DNA from: Nostocales cyanobacterium LEGE 11386
GTDB taxonomy: Bacteria > Cyanobacteriota > Cyanobacteriia > Cyanobacteriales > Nostocaceae
NCBI GenBank assembly: GCA_015207155.1
Contig: JADEXK010000062.1
Span: 1 to 35,309 of the forward strand
DNA length: 35,309 nt
Direction: 5' to 3'
In this document: piece by piece, positions 24,693-33,010 of the stretch
How the letters are laid out: each line of letters opens with the position of its first letter
Position numbering within the stretch: position 1 is the stretch's first letter
The notes under the pieces: model-generated
Seen by the model: only the letters and a program-made list of their open reading frames with translations
Database searches by the model: none
What the model was told of the DNA's origin: nothing
Made by a program: the position numbers and the translations under genes

Positions 24693-24805
24693 TATTAGAT
24701 TAGGTTATTATCGATTGATCAAAGCACTGAAGCCATTGGGTTTATACTCAGCACTTTGCTATAACAGCGAACCGAGCTTGACTTCTGTCTGTCCGAGATG
24801 TATGA

Positions 24806-24905
24806 TTCCAATCACATAGAAGGGGAGTAGCTACTGGCAACAAATCAGAATTGAAATGCCAGTGCATCTGAATCAACATACTGGCAATAAGCCTGGTTCA
24901 GTTGA
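24806..24905 (+). promoter_or_regulatory. Probable yybP-ykoY Mn2+ riboswitch aptamer
   Basis: The conserved loop GGGGAGTAGC (24822-24831) and the second loop AACATACT (24875-24882) are the two hallmark elements of the yybP-ykoY manganese aptamer. They are separated by the perfect stem ACTGGCA (24833-24839) / TGCCAGT (24857-24863), as expected for the junction helices. CTGAA/TTCAG (24868-24872/24897-24901) may close another helix. It lies about 130 bases before a UPF0016 manganese exporter gene, the right target. The call rests on motif memory, with no covariance model run. Confidence 0.68.
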
Positions 24906-24931
24906 CAAGTAATTAACATTTGGAAGCGAGA

Positions 24932-25030
24932 CCTTCACTGACTTCACACCAAAAACGTGTGTGAGTTTCAGTGAGGTATTGTTTGTCTCCTTGAAGCTCC
25001 ACACAGGAAAAATCTTTCAGGAGCTTTGAG
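24932..25030 (+). promoter_or_regulatory. Leader hairpins, likely riboswitch expression platform
   Basis: A long imperfect hairpin spans about 24932-24976 (CCTTCACTGA...TTCAGTGAGG with CACAC/GTGTG inside). A second one pairs AAGCTCC (24994-25000) with GGAGCTT (25020-25026), which covers the Shine-Dalgarno AGGAG used by the GTG at 25034. There is no T-tract after the first hairpin, so translational control by SD masking is the simpler reading. Confidence 0.55.
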
Positions 25031-25033
25031 ACA

Positions 25034-25654
25034 GTGCTAACAGCATTTACCGCAGGTTTATTACTAATTACAGTTTCAGAACTAGGCGATAAAACATTTT
25101 TTATCGCTGTAATATTGGCAATGCGTCATTCGCGACGGCTAGTATTCACTGGTGTAACACTGGCTTTAGCAGCGATGACAATCCTTTCGGTAATATTTGG
25201 GCAAGTAGTATCTTTATTGCCAAAAGTCTATATTCATTACGCTGCAATAGCTTTATTTATTATTTTTGGTTTTAAGCTGCTGTATGAGGCCAGTCGGATG
25301 CCTTCCTCTAGTTGTGATACAGAAGTTGTCGATGAGGCAAAAGAAGCAGTAGAAAAAGCTGATGCACAGCTACCAAAGCAAAAAACTTCCTTAGCAATTT
25401 TAATAGAGGCCTTCGCACTCACATTTTTAGCAGAGTGGGGCGATCGCACACAAATTGCCACAATTGCCCTAGCAGCAAGATATAACGCCATTGGTGTAGG
25501 TGTCGGTGCTGTGTTAGGACACGCCATTTGTACAGCGATCGCCGTGATTGGTGGCAGAATCATTGCTGGACGCATTTCTGAGCGTCAACTCACCCTCGCT
25601 GGTGGATGTTTGTTTTTGATTTTTGGTATTCTTGCTGCCGTAGAAGGAGCTTAA
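25034..25654 (+). CDS. UPF0016/GDT1-family manganese exporter
   Basis: 206 residues, GTG start at 25034 with AGGAG ten bases upstream. About six membrane helices are arranged as two repeats, each with the family motif E-x-G-D-(K/R)-T: E16-LGDKT21 and E134-WGDRT139. An acidic loop (about 92-115) lies between them. Cyanobacterial members (Mnx type) move Mn2+ out of the cytoplasm, either into the thylakoid lumen or the periplasm. The probable Mn riboswitch in the leader fits this substrate. The gene contains HIP1 sites and looks native. Confidence 0.92.
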   Translation: MLTAFTAGLLLITVSELGDKTFFIAVILAMRHSRRLVFTGVTLALAAMTILSVIFGQVVSLLPKVYIHYAAIALFIIFGFKLLYEASRMPSSSCDTEVVDEAKEAVEKADAQLPKQKTSLAILIEAFALTFLAEWGDRTQIATIALAARYNAIGVGVGAVLGHAICTAIAVIGGRIIAGRISERQLTLAGGCLFLIFGILAAVEGA

Positions 25655-25655
25655 A

Positions 25656-25692
25656 GGAGTGAGGGAGTGAGGGAGTGAGGGAGTGAGGGAGT
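25656..25692. repeat. Short tandem repeat, octamer x 4.6
   Basis: GGAGTGAG is repeated four times and followed by GGAGT, starting two bases after the exporter stop. It is typical of the STRR repeats of heterocystous cyanobacteria and probably unstable in copy number. Confidence 0.9.
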
Positions 25693-25726
25693 ATTTTTGT
25701 TCTTGTCCCCCTGTCCCCTTATCCCC

Positions 25727-26590
25727 CTACTCCTGGGGTGTACTATCGGGTGAAGCCGCAGGACTGGGAGTCGGTGAGGCCGCCGCTTTGTTAATTTCGT
25801 CTTTGTACTGAGCAGGTGCTAAAGCCAAGGCGCTATCAAACAAAGGTTTTGCTTCTGTGACTTTACCCTGTTCTTTGAGCAGCATTGCTTTGGCTAAAAC
25901 TGGGCGAAAATCCTTCGGGTCTTTCTGGATGGCTTGGTCGTATACAGAGGTCGCTTGCGGATAGCGTTTTTGAGAAGCGTGAACAGTACCTAATAGCACT
26001 TGTACAGCCACCGTATCCACACTTCCAGGCTGAATTGTATTGATCTGGGCTGCATTAGAGAGGGTTTCTTGCAGCAAACCAATAGCTGCTTCTGGACGTT
26101 GTTGATTTAACAACAAAGCTACCATTCCCTGCAAAGCCTTCAAGTCACCGGGTTTCGTATCTAAAATCGAGCGATAAGCTTGAGCAGCTCCTTCATTATC
26201 ACCAATTTGCTGCTTTGCTTGAGCTAGTAAAACTCCATATTCTGACTGTTCTGGATTGAGTTTAGCTAGCTTTTCTAAAGGTTCAATTACCCCGTTAATA
26301 TTACCTTGTTTTAAACTTAGGAGTTGTAACCGCGCCTGTAATAAACCTTTGAGCGCAGTTTGATTTTCTGGTTCCCGTTGCAAAACCAGTTCATAACCCC
26401 GTACTTCATCTTCCAGCTTTGATTTTTGGTCAGAGGAAGGTACGCCGCTCCTGGTGCTAGCAGCTTCCTGGTTTGAGGGTGACGTATTATTTAAGGCCCC
26501 AATAATAGGAATCACCGAAACGCCTACAAAAGCAAGAACTGCCAGCGCTAAAATGATCCTAACTATCCAACGATTGCGCGGTTGAGACAC
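25727..26590 (-). CDS. Membrane-anchored TPR protein
   Basis: 287 residues. The N-terminus is MSQPRNR followed by one hydrophobic helix (about 9-31), a signal anchor. A Ser/Gln-rich linker follows, then tandem tetratricopeptide repeats from about 62 to 265, for example YELVLQREPENQTALKGLL, YRSILDTKPGDLKALQGMV and YDQAIQKDPKDFRPVLAKA. The tail is Pro/Ser/Ala-rich. It is a likely scaffold for protein complexes at the thylakoid or plasma membrane, with unknown partners. It is divergent from the gene at 26965. Confidence 0.92.
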   Translation of the reverse strand: MSQPRNRWIVRIILALAVLAFVGVSVIPIIGALNNTSPSNQEAASTRSGVPSSDQKSKLEDEVRGYELVLQREPENQTALKGLLQARLQLLSLKQGNINGVIEPLEKLAKLNPEQSEYGVLLAQAKQQIGDNEGAAQAYRSILDTKPGDLKALQGMVALLLNQQRPEAAIGLLQETLSNAAQINTIQPGSVDTVAVQVLLGTVHASQKRYPQATSVYDQAIQKDPKDFRPVLAKAMLLKEQGKVTEAKPLFDSALALAPAQYKDEINKAAASPTPSPAASPDSTPQE

Positions 26591-26964
26591 AGTTTTGTCT
26601 TACTCCAGAATTCTAACGACATGATAATTTACATCTATCGGAAAGCTAAAAATTTCCAAAACTTTGCGGAATACCGCCAATTGCCTGTGAATTTTATAAC
26701 AAATAACTATTCACACTGCTAAAGTAAGTGATGACTTTAGGAGGAGCCGTCAGAATTGTACTTATGATATGCTTCCGAAACTAGTGTAAAGGCGCTAGAT
26801 TACATTAGCGTATAAATGCAAATTTAGCGTCTTTACCATTGTATTGAGCGCTCTGGTGTAGGTTTGTAGAAAGCAAATATACTTTCATCAACCACACAAA
26901 CGCTCTTTCGAGCTGCCTTCGTAAAATCCCACAATGGGATGTGTCTCCGCCGCAAGGAGTTTTT
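26591..26964. other. Divergent intergenic region with small hairpin
   Basis: 374 bases between the divergent TPR gene and the 26965 gene, so it must hold both promoters. A short perfect hairpin ATCCCA-CAA-TGGGAT is at 26926-26940. The SD AAGGAG lies at 26954-26959 for the ATG at 26965. Small ORFs here on the minus strand are shadows. No known small RNA is recognised. Confidence 0.5.
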
Positions 26965-27978
26965 ATGAATTCCGACCTGATGCCTTCGCCTGAATCGTCC
27001 AACTCTCCTGCCGACCATCAGCCTCAAGCCAATAAAGAGGCATCCGCTAATGTTCATACAGTAGCAGCCCAGTCCTCTAAAATTGAAAATTCGTCCGTTA
27101 ACCCTAGCGAGACTGGCTCAAACGGGAATTTAGCTAATCGGCAACAACCGATTCCGCCTCCCAGTGAACCAATGCAGTATCGAGCAATCGGCTTAGTCCG
27201 TGGTCGCTACTGTGCTAGCAGCGAACAATTTACTCAAGGTACGCTGCTCACCGCAGATGGTGTAGAACTCAACGCCGTCCTCCTCGGCCGGATTATGAGC
27301 TTAGTCAAGAATCACCTAGATTTAGAAAAAGATCATTTGTGGGTAGTTTATCCACGCACACGCCAAGAAAACGACACCTTGCACATCCAAATTGTTGGAG
27401 TTTGGGAGCCAGAAAATCTGGCTAAACAGCCAACAGATGAGGATGAGCAAGATTCGGGATCACAAGAGTTGCAGACAACCGATGATGACGTACCCGAAAA
27501 CCAAGAAGAATCAACAAATGAACTGATATCTTCCTCCGAACTGCCTGATGGTAGTTTTTCCGTGCGTGGCGAGGTAGTTTATCAGTCTTTTGACGCTAAA
27601 AGTTTAGTTGTCAAGATTAAGCAGGCTCCGCGCAAACCAACTGATAAACCCAAATACTTTAAGTTGAAACTGCGCGGTGTCCTCACCACCAAAGCCGTCG
27701 GCAAGTTCTGGGACTTTAAAGCCAAACGAGAAGCTGACGTATTGGTAGTAGAAAATGCCGAAGCGATCGCTGATTTGCCCAAAAAACGCAGACCACCGTT
27801 CAAAGGTGGCCCTCGTAGTGGTGGTGGCGCTGGGAGGAAACCCTTTCCCCCCAGACGCAGTGGGGAAACACCAAAACCAATCAAGAAAACAGCCGGCGAT
27901 TCCTCGGTGGTATCAAAACCCATACCAAAAACGCCTGCGCCTAAGCCGATTAAACGGCCAAAGCCAACCCAGGAGTAG
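26965..27978 (+). CDS. Conserved cyanobacterial protein with basic tail, function unknown
   Basis: 337 residues from ATG 26965, which has SD AAGGAG five bases upstream. The frame is open from a GTG at 26941, but the SD fixes the later start. Residues about 1-65 are low-complexity Ser/Asn/Pro-rich. A globular domain follows (about 68-150; YRAIGLVRGRYCASSEQFTQG, LWVVYPRTR), then an acidic linker and a second domain (about 195-275; VRGEVVYQSFDAKSLVVKI, YFKLKLRGVL). The C-terminus is rich in Lys, Arg, Gly and Pro (KKRRPPFKGGPRSGGGAGRK), suggesting RNA or DNA contact. I recognise it only as a conserved cyanobacterial hypothetical. Confidence 0.82.
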   Translation: MNSDLMPSPESSNSPADHQPQANKEASANVHTVAAQSSKIENSSVNPSETGSNGNLANRQQPIPPPSEPMQYRAIGLVRGRYCASSEQFTQGTLLTADGVELNAVLLGRIMSLVKNHLDLEKDHLWVVYPRTRQENDTLHIQIVGVWEPENLAKQPTDEDEQDSGSQELQTTDDDVPENQEESTNELISSSELPDGSFSVRGEVVYQSFDAKSLVVKIKQAPRKPTDKPKYFKLKLRGVLTTKAVGKFWDFKAKREADVLVVENAEAIADLPKKRRPPFKGGPRSGGGAGRKPFPPRRSGETPKPIKKTAGDSSVVSKPIPKTPAPKPIKRPKPTQE

Positions 27979-28006
27979 TGCTGAGTGCTGAGTGCTGAGT
28001 GCTGAG
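27979..28006. repeat. Heptamer tandem repeat x 4
   Basis: TGCTGAG occurs four times directly after the stop codon of the preceding gene. It is a STRR-type cyanobacterial repeat located between convergent genes. CTGAGT here and ACTCAG at 28018 and 28031 are complementary and could form a weak bidirectional terminator. Confidence 0.88.
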
Positions 28007-28039
28007 TAGAAGAAAAACTCAGGACTCTACACTCAGAGC

Positions 28040-29209
28040 TTAAAAATCCGTCCAGCGATCTTGGGGTAAAAACGATCGCTCCAGCGAAATTGGCGCAACT
28101 GGTTCTGTCAGGGTAAAAGTGCCTGCTTCAATCCATTGTTTTAACTCTATGGCGATTTGCCGAGAAAAAAACAAACTGGCTAAAGGAGCAGTTCTCACGG
28201 TTTTCCCCTCAATGGTGACACGCCCAGACTTGAGTTGGGCGTAGCTCACCAAACCAAAGGTAGGTCGAACGCGTCGAGGAATAGAAAAGTCCACTATTGG
28301 CGCTACTAAATCTTTGTCTTGGACTCCACAGCATTTAACTACTTCTTCGTTTAATACCGGGAGTGGGACTCCCACGCCCAACATCAACGAAGGGCCATAA
28401 CTTTTAAAGTAACAACCCCGCACCCAACGCGCATCCATTTGTTTGGCATCACCGATTAAGGCTAAAGTGGCAGCCGGCCCAATGGGTGTACGATTGGGCA
28501 ACCGCTTTTGTAAGGGGAAGTGCTGAGTGCCTTCCCAAGCGACATAGCCAATACCGCCACCTAAAAAAATCCGCGTGCCAATGCCAACGAGTTGTAAATC
28601 GGGGTCGTTAAGTAAAGGGGAAATCGCACCAGGGTTAGAGTAAACGGCATTTCCCAAACTAGGTTGTAAAGGGCCAAGATAAGTAAAAAGCGGGCGATCG
28701 CCTCCGTTCACACCTACGATAAAATTTTGATAAAGATTGCGCGGATTGAATAAATAAAACTGATTAATTGTGTCACGGGTGATAGTAGTTTCAAAAGTCG
28801 CCCGTGGGTAACAATCTGTTACTTGTCCTTGCGCTCTGACGTGTACAGGTTTACCTGCGATTAAATCTTCTATGACATGACCGCCGCCACGTTCCCGAAT
28901 CTCTTCCCCATCTATGACATCTACAGGACAACTGGCACCCAAATATAAATCTACTGCCCCAAATCCAGAGTATGTTGGCACGCCATCAATCCAGCAGCGC
29001 CGAATTTTGATTGGTGGGTCAGTGTGTCCTAGGTTAATGATGGCACCACTTGATTCCATCGGCTCAAATGTGCCAGTAGTAATCACATCAACTTGTTTGG
29101 CAACTTTGCTGACACCGAGTTCGGCAACTCGTGCCTTTAATTCTTCAATCGTCAACACTACAGCACGTTGACAACTGATTTTTTCATTAATTTCGGCAAT
29201 TGTTCGCAT
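28040..29209 (-). CDS. DUF39 / homocysteine biosynthesis (HcyBio) family protein
   Basis: 389 residues covering the whole PF01837 domain. Recognisable parts are ITTGTFEPMESSGAIINLGH, the GFGAVDLYLGASCPVD region with its conserved Cys, GGGHVIEDLIAG, and LGGGIGYVAWEGTQH. Archaeal relatives take part in making homocysteine from aspartate semialdehyde with sulfide. Those often carry CBS or ferredoxin domains, which are absent here. The role in cyanobacteria is inferred. The gene is divergent from pheT, and the 311-base gap between them carries a heptamer repeat. Confidence 0.9.
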   Translation of the reverse strand: MRTIAEINEKISCQRAVVLTIEELKARVAELGVSKVAKQVDVITTGTFEPMESSGAIINLGHTDPPIKIRRCWIDGVPTYSGFGAVDLYLGASCPVDVIDGEEIRERGGGHVIEDLIAGKPVHVRAQGQVTDCYPRATFETTITRDTINQFYLFNPRNLYQNFIVGVNGGDRPLFTYLGPLQPSLGNAVYSNPGAISPLLNDPDLQLVGIGTRIFLGGGIGYVAWEGTQHFPLQKRLPNRTPIGPAATLALIGDAKQMDARWVRGCYFKSYGPSLMLGVGVPLPVLNEEVVKCCGVQDKDLVAPIVDFSIPRRVRPTFGLVSYAQLKSGRVTIEGKTVRTAPLASLFFSRQIAIELKQWIEAGTFTLTEPVAPISLERSFLPQDRWTDF

Positions 29210-29325
29210 TTTATAATTTTTTCATAAAAAACCGCCAAGACGCCAAGACACCAAGAAAAGAAAAGCTAGTAAGAAAGATTGTTCTACAATTTCAACGTAG
29301 TAGGATTATTCAAGATGCATAAAGA

Positions 29326-29360
29326 GGCTAGGGGCTAGAGGCTAGAGGCTAGAGGCTAGA
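29326..29360. repeat. Heptamer tandem repeat x 5
   Basis: Five GGCTAGA units (the first one is GGCTAGG) lie in the 29210-29520 gap between the divergent DUF39 and pheT genes. The rest of the gap holds CCGCCAAGACGCCAAGACACC-like sequence and G+C-rich filler with GCGCTGCGCGC, with no gene. This is the third STRR in 4 kb. Confidence 0.9.
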
Positions 29361-29520
29361 TACTAGTATTCTCACTCAGCAACGCCAGATGCTCCACTAC
29401 AGCGCTGCGCGCATCCTGCGGCGGCGAAGACCCCTACGTACCCGTCACTGGCTCCACCCTACGGGAAGCCGCAAAAGCGTCTACAGCACTCAGCACTATT
29501 TCAACAAGTAAACACACTCC

Positions 29521-31956
29521 ATGCGTATTTCTCTAAATTGGCTGCGGGAACTGGTAGAAATTAAACTTAGTCCGGAAGAATTAGCCGAAACTCTGACAAT
29601 GGCTGGTTTTGAAGTAGAAGATATTGAAGACCGCCGTACTTGGGCAAATGGTGTTGTTGTGGGGAAAGTGCTAGAGCGTCAACCCCACCCCAACGCTGAT
29701 AAATTAAGTGTTTGCCAAGTGGATATCGGTGCATCTGAGACTTTGAATATTGTCTGTGGTGCTACCAATGTCCGGGCGGATATTTATGTACCGGTGGCAA
29801 CTACGGGCACTTATTTACCAAATATTGATTTAAAAATTAAGCCTGCAAAGCTACGCGGTGTACCATCTCAAGGCATGATCTGTTCTTTAAAGGAACTGGG
29901 TTTGCCTACTGATGTAGACGGAATTCATATTTTTTCTCAGGAAAATTTGCCATTGGGTAGTGATGTACGTCCATTGTTGGGTTTAGATGACGTAATTTTA
30001 GATGTTACCGCAACTGCTAACCGTGCTGATGCTCTGAGTATGGTGGGGATAGCGCGGGAAGTTGCAGCTTTGACGGGTGGTAAGTTGAGTATTCCTGAAT
30101 TAGGTGAAATCCCAATTCCCCAAGGTGCTGGAAATTTAGCTTTAAGCATTGCCAATCAGCAAGCTTGCCCAGCTTACATTGGTACGGTAATTTCACAGGT
30201 GAAAATTGCCCCGTCTCCTGATTGGTTGCAACAGCGTTTACGGGCGGCTGGGGTAAGACCTATCAATAATGTGGTGGATATTACTAACTACGTGTTATTA
30301 GAATGGGGACAGCCACTACACGCTTTTGATCAAGAACGTCTACAATCTGTTGCTGGTAGTGAAGATTTAACTATCGGTGTTCGCTTCGCCATTGCTGGGG
30401 AATCTTTTAAAACCCTGGATGGACAAACTCGTACTCTGACAACCCAAAATTTGTTAATCACTGCGAATGAAAAACCTGTGGTCCTAGCAGGAGTTATGGG
30501 GGGAGAAGAAACGGAAGTTCATGCAGGTACTCAAAGCTTAGTTTTAGAAGCAGCGTTATTTGATTCTGTGGCGATTCGTCGTTCTTCCCGGAGTGTGGGT
30601 TTAAGAAGCGAGTCTTCTGGGAGATACGAACGGGGAGTGAACCGGGCTGAGTTGGAAGTCGCCTGTAACCGCGCTTTATCACTCATTAGCGAACTTGCTA
30701 ATGGGGTAATTGTCCAGCAGGAAATAGCTGATACTCGCCCAGATCCAGCTACTTGGAGTCGTTCTATCGCTCTGCGTTTAGACCGAGTGAATCAGGTGTT
30801 AGGGCCAGTCGATTTGGCAGAGGAAACAGGAGAAATTACAGAAGCAGATGTTGAGCGCATTTTAACTGCACTGGGATGTCGGGTAACTTCTTCAGGAGAG
30901 CGGACTTGGACGGTGACTGCGCCGCCTTATCGTTACCGCGATTTAGAACGGGAAATTGACTTGATTGAAGAACTAGCCCGTCTCTATGGCTATGACAATT
31001 TTTGTGATACTCTCCCAGAAAAGTCGGAAGCTGGTTATTTACCTTTAGATCAAGAACTAATCCGCAAGTTACGCGCCTTTCTGCGGGCAGAAGGATTAAC
31101 AGAAGTCATCCATTATTCTTTGGTTAAACCAGGGGATGACAGACAAATCGTATTGAGCAATCCCTTATTTGTAGAATATTCGGCACTGCGAACCGATTTG
31201 ATATCTGGGTTGATTGATGCCTTTCAATACAACTTAGAGCAAGGAAACGGCTCGCTGAACGCTTTCGACCTGGGGCGAATTTTCTGGCAAGAGGAAGACG
31301 GTTTGCAAGAAACAGATGCGATCGCAGGGATTATGGGAGGCGATTGCACTATTGGTAAATGGTCAAAAGGTAGTCGTGAACAGCCGATGACCTGGTTTGA
31401 AGCCAAAGGTATTTTAGAAAGTGTCTTCCATCAACTGGGGTTACAAGTAGAATATCAACCCGATCGCCGCGATGAGCGCTTACATCCAGGACGTAGCGCC
31501 TCTCTGTGGGTGGGAGGCAACAGACTGGGTATTTTTGGTCAACTTCATCCCCAACTGCGACAGGATAAGGGCTTACCAGATTCCGTCTACGTGTTCCAGC
31601 TAGATGTAAATGTACTTTTGGATGCTCTTGACCAAGATGAAATCCTCGTTCGCACATTTCATGCTTATTCCACCTACCCAGCAAGCGATCGCGACATTGC
31701 TTTTTTTGCACCTGTGAATGTCTCAGTTGCCGACATCGAAAAAGCCATCAATAAAGCTGGCAAAGGTCTGCTGGAATCTGTGGAATTGTTTGATGAATAT
31801 CGCGGTGAAAATGTGCCCCAAGGACAACGCAGTTTGGCATTTCGCTTAATCTATCGAGCAAGCGATCGCACTCTCACTGATGCGGAAGTCGAACCAGTCC
31901 ACAATAAAGTCCGTGAAGCCTTAGTGGAAAAATTTGGCGTTAACTTGAGAAGTTAA
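29521..31956 (+). CDS. pheT: Phenylalanyl-tRNA synthetase beta subunit
   Basis: 811 residues, the large subunit of the alpha2-beta2 enzyme that charges tRNA-Phe. Domains in order: an N-terminal helix with MRISLNWLRELVEI; an EMAP-type tRNA-binding OB fold at about 40-150 (VVGKVLERQPHPNADKLSVC); B3/B4 editing region at about 210-390 (GVRPINNVVDITNYVLLEWG); B5 at about 405-490; a synthetase-like core at about 500-690; and the C-terminal anticodon-binding FDX-ACB domain at about 715-811 (FHAYSTYPASDRDIAFFAP). The length is normal and no key part is missing. pheS is not adjacent, as is common in cyanobacteria. Confidence 0.97.
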   Translation: MRISLNWLRELVEIKLSPEELAETLTMAGFEVEDIEDRRTWANGVVVGKVLERQPHPNADKLSVCQVDIGASETLNIVCGATNVRADIYVPVATTGTYLPNIDLKIKPAKLRGVPSQGMICSLKELGLPTDVDGIHIFSQENLPLGSDVRPLLGLDDVILDVTATANRADALSMVGIAREVAALTGGKLSIPELGEIPIPQGAGNLALSIANQQACPAYIGTVISQVKIAPSPDWLQQRLRAAGVRPINNVVDITNYVLLEWGQPLHAFDQERLQSVAGSEDLTIGVRFAIAGESFKTLDGQTRTLTTQNLLITANEKPVVLAGVMGGEETEVHAGTQSLVLEAALFDSVAIRRSSRSVGLRSESSGRYERGVNRAELEVACNRALSLISELANGVIVQQEIADTRPDPATWSRSIALRLDRVNQVLGPVDLAEETGEITEADVERILTALGCRVTSSGERTWTVTAPPYRYRDLEREIDLIEELARLYGYDNFCDTLPEKSEAGYLPLDQELIRKLRAFLRAEGLTEVIHYSLVKPGDDRQIVLSNPLFVEYSALRTDLISGLIDAFQYNLEQGNGSLNAFDLGRIFWQEEDGLQETDAIAGIMGGDCTIGKWSKGSREQPMTWFEAKGILESVFHQLGLQVEYQPDRRDERLHPGRSASLWVGGNRLGIFGQLHPQLRQDKGLPDSVYVFQLDVNVLLDALDQDEILVRTFHAYSTYPASDRDIAFFAPVNVSVADIEKAINKAGKGLLESVELFDEYRGENVPQGQRSLAFRLIYRASDRTLTDAEVEPVHNKVREALVEKFGVNLRS

Positions 31957-32038
31957 TTATCAAGATTTTGGGGTTTTGGATTTAATCTAAAATCCCAAAT
32001 TTCAAACTCAGAGTACAAAGTTTTGTGGTTAATTAAAA

Positions 32039-32189
32039 CGTGAATTCGATGAACCTCACCCCAACCCCTCTCCGTGTCGGAGAGGGGCAAAAATCTCCCT
32101 GGTTTTAAACTAAAAATCAAGGTTTCAAAGCCTCTCCTCTGCAAGGGGAGAGGTTTGGAGAGGGGTTTTTTCCACTTGTAGAACTCACG
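32039..32189. mobile_element. 151-bp MITE with perfect 10-bp target duplication
   Basis: The termini CGTGAATTC (32039-32047) and GAACTCACG (32181-32189) are inverted repeats with one mismatch. TTAATTAAAA is present directly on both sides (32029-32038 and 32190-32199), a perfect 10-base target duplication. Inside are two G+C-rich hairpins, CCCCTCTCCG-TGT-CGGAGAGGGG at about 32072 and CCTCTCC...GGGGAGAGG near 32130. There is no ORF, so it must be moved by a transposase in trans. Confidence 0.8.
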
Positions 32190-32300
32190 TTAATTAAAAC
32201 TAAACTACTGCTACGGGATAAATAGCCAACCCACCCCTAAATAAATCTCAATTATCAAGCTCATTTATTGTAAAAGCATTTTATGGGCTAAGTTTCTTCC

Positions 32301-32582
32301 TCAAGGAACTATTTTTTTAAAAAGAATATCTTTATTTAAAGTTATTTCTACTCCATCAGAAGCAAAAATCAATAAAGGCAGAATTGAAATAATAAACAAT
32401 ATGCTTGATATTTTTAAAGAAATGCTATTTTTTGTTTTAATTTTTTCACTTATAAACCCTCCTTCCAATAGTTCATCTATTGGTAAAACGTCTGAATAGT
32501 CTATTTCTTCATCAGACATCTCAAGCAATTTTTTATGTCTTTCTTGTATTGGCATTTCAACCGAAAACTTATTGTTTTTCAT
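32301..32582 (-). CDS. Putative antitoxin partner of BrnT, unusual C-terminus
   Basis: 93 residues from ATG 32582 (MKNNKFSVEMPIQERHKK), overlapping the end of brnT by 14 bases. An in-frame start 15 bases upstream is less likely. The N-terminal half is acidic (SDEEIDYSDVLPIDELLEGG), as expected for an antitoxin. The C-terminal part is odd: a hydrophobic stretch ISSILFIISILPLLIFA that looks like a membrane helix, then EITLNKDILFKKIVP, where BrnA normally has a ribbon-helix-helix. It may be a different antitoxin type or a degraded one. Its position next to brnT is the main support. Confidence 0.62.
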   Translation of the reverse strand: MKNNKFSVEMPIQERHKKLLEMSDEEIDYSDVLPIDELLEGGFISEKIKTKNSISLKISSILFIISILPLLIFASDGVEITLNKDILFKKIVP

Positions 32583-32859
32583 AAAGAAAACGCTCATTTT
32601 TGTTAGCTTTTCTTGCAGAAATTATTCTGATAAAGCCATCCCTTTCTGTATGAACAACTACTACAATAATAATTGAGTTAATTGAACCTAGATTAATTTT
32701 ACCAATAGAAATTTCTCTTATTTCTCCATAATCCTTTCTATTGTCTAGGAAATTCCTCCTACTTTCATCATCGAAAACCTGTGATGCTTCATTAAAATCA
32801 ATCCCATGTTTTTCTATATTAATTTTATTCTTATTTTCATCCCACTGAAAACGAGCCAT
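32569..32859 (-). CDS. brnT: BrnT-family RNase toxin
   Basis: 96 residues. The start FQWDENKNKINIEKHGIDFNEA followed by VFDD is the hallmark of BrnT (PF04365). It continues with the REISIGKI...IIIVVVVHTERDGFIRIISARKANKNER core, containing the RIISARKA(N)xxER motif at the end. The family has a RelE-like fold and cleaves RNA, and its partner antitoxin neutralises it. The toxin gene comes first and the antitoxin second, as usual for BrnT-BrnA. The antitoxin frame overlaps it by 14 bases. The AT content is high, which suits an acquired module. Confidence 0.88.
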   Translation of the reverse strand: MARFQWDENKNKINIEKHGIDFNEASQVFDDESRRNFLDNRKDYGEIREISIGKINLGSINSIIIVVVVHTERDGFIRIISARKANKNERFLYEKQ

Positions 32860-33010
32860 TACGATAAATTAATTTATATTTTTTCATATAAAGTAAAATG
32901 TATCACATTTAACATACTCAATTTTCCTGAGATAATTTCTTGAAATTATCTATTTCCCCTGTTCCCCTTTTCCCTTTGGGTGAGGCCTCCGGCACGCTAC
33001 ACAGAAAGAA

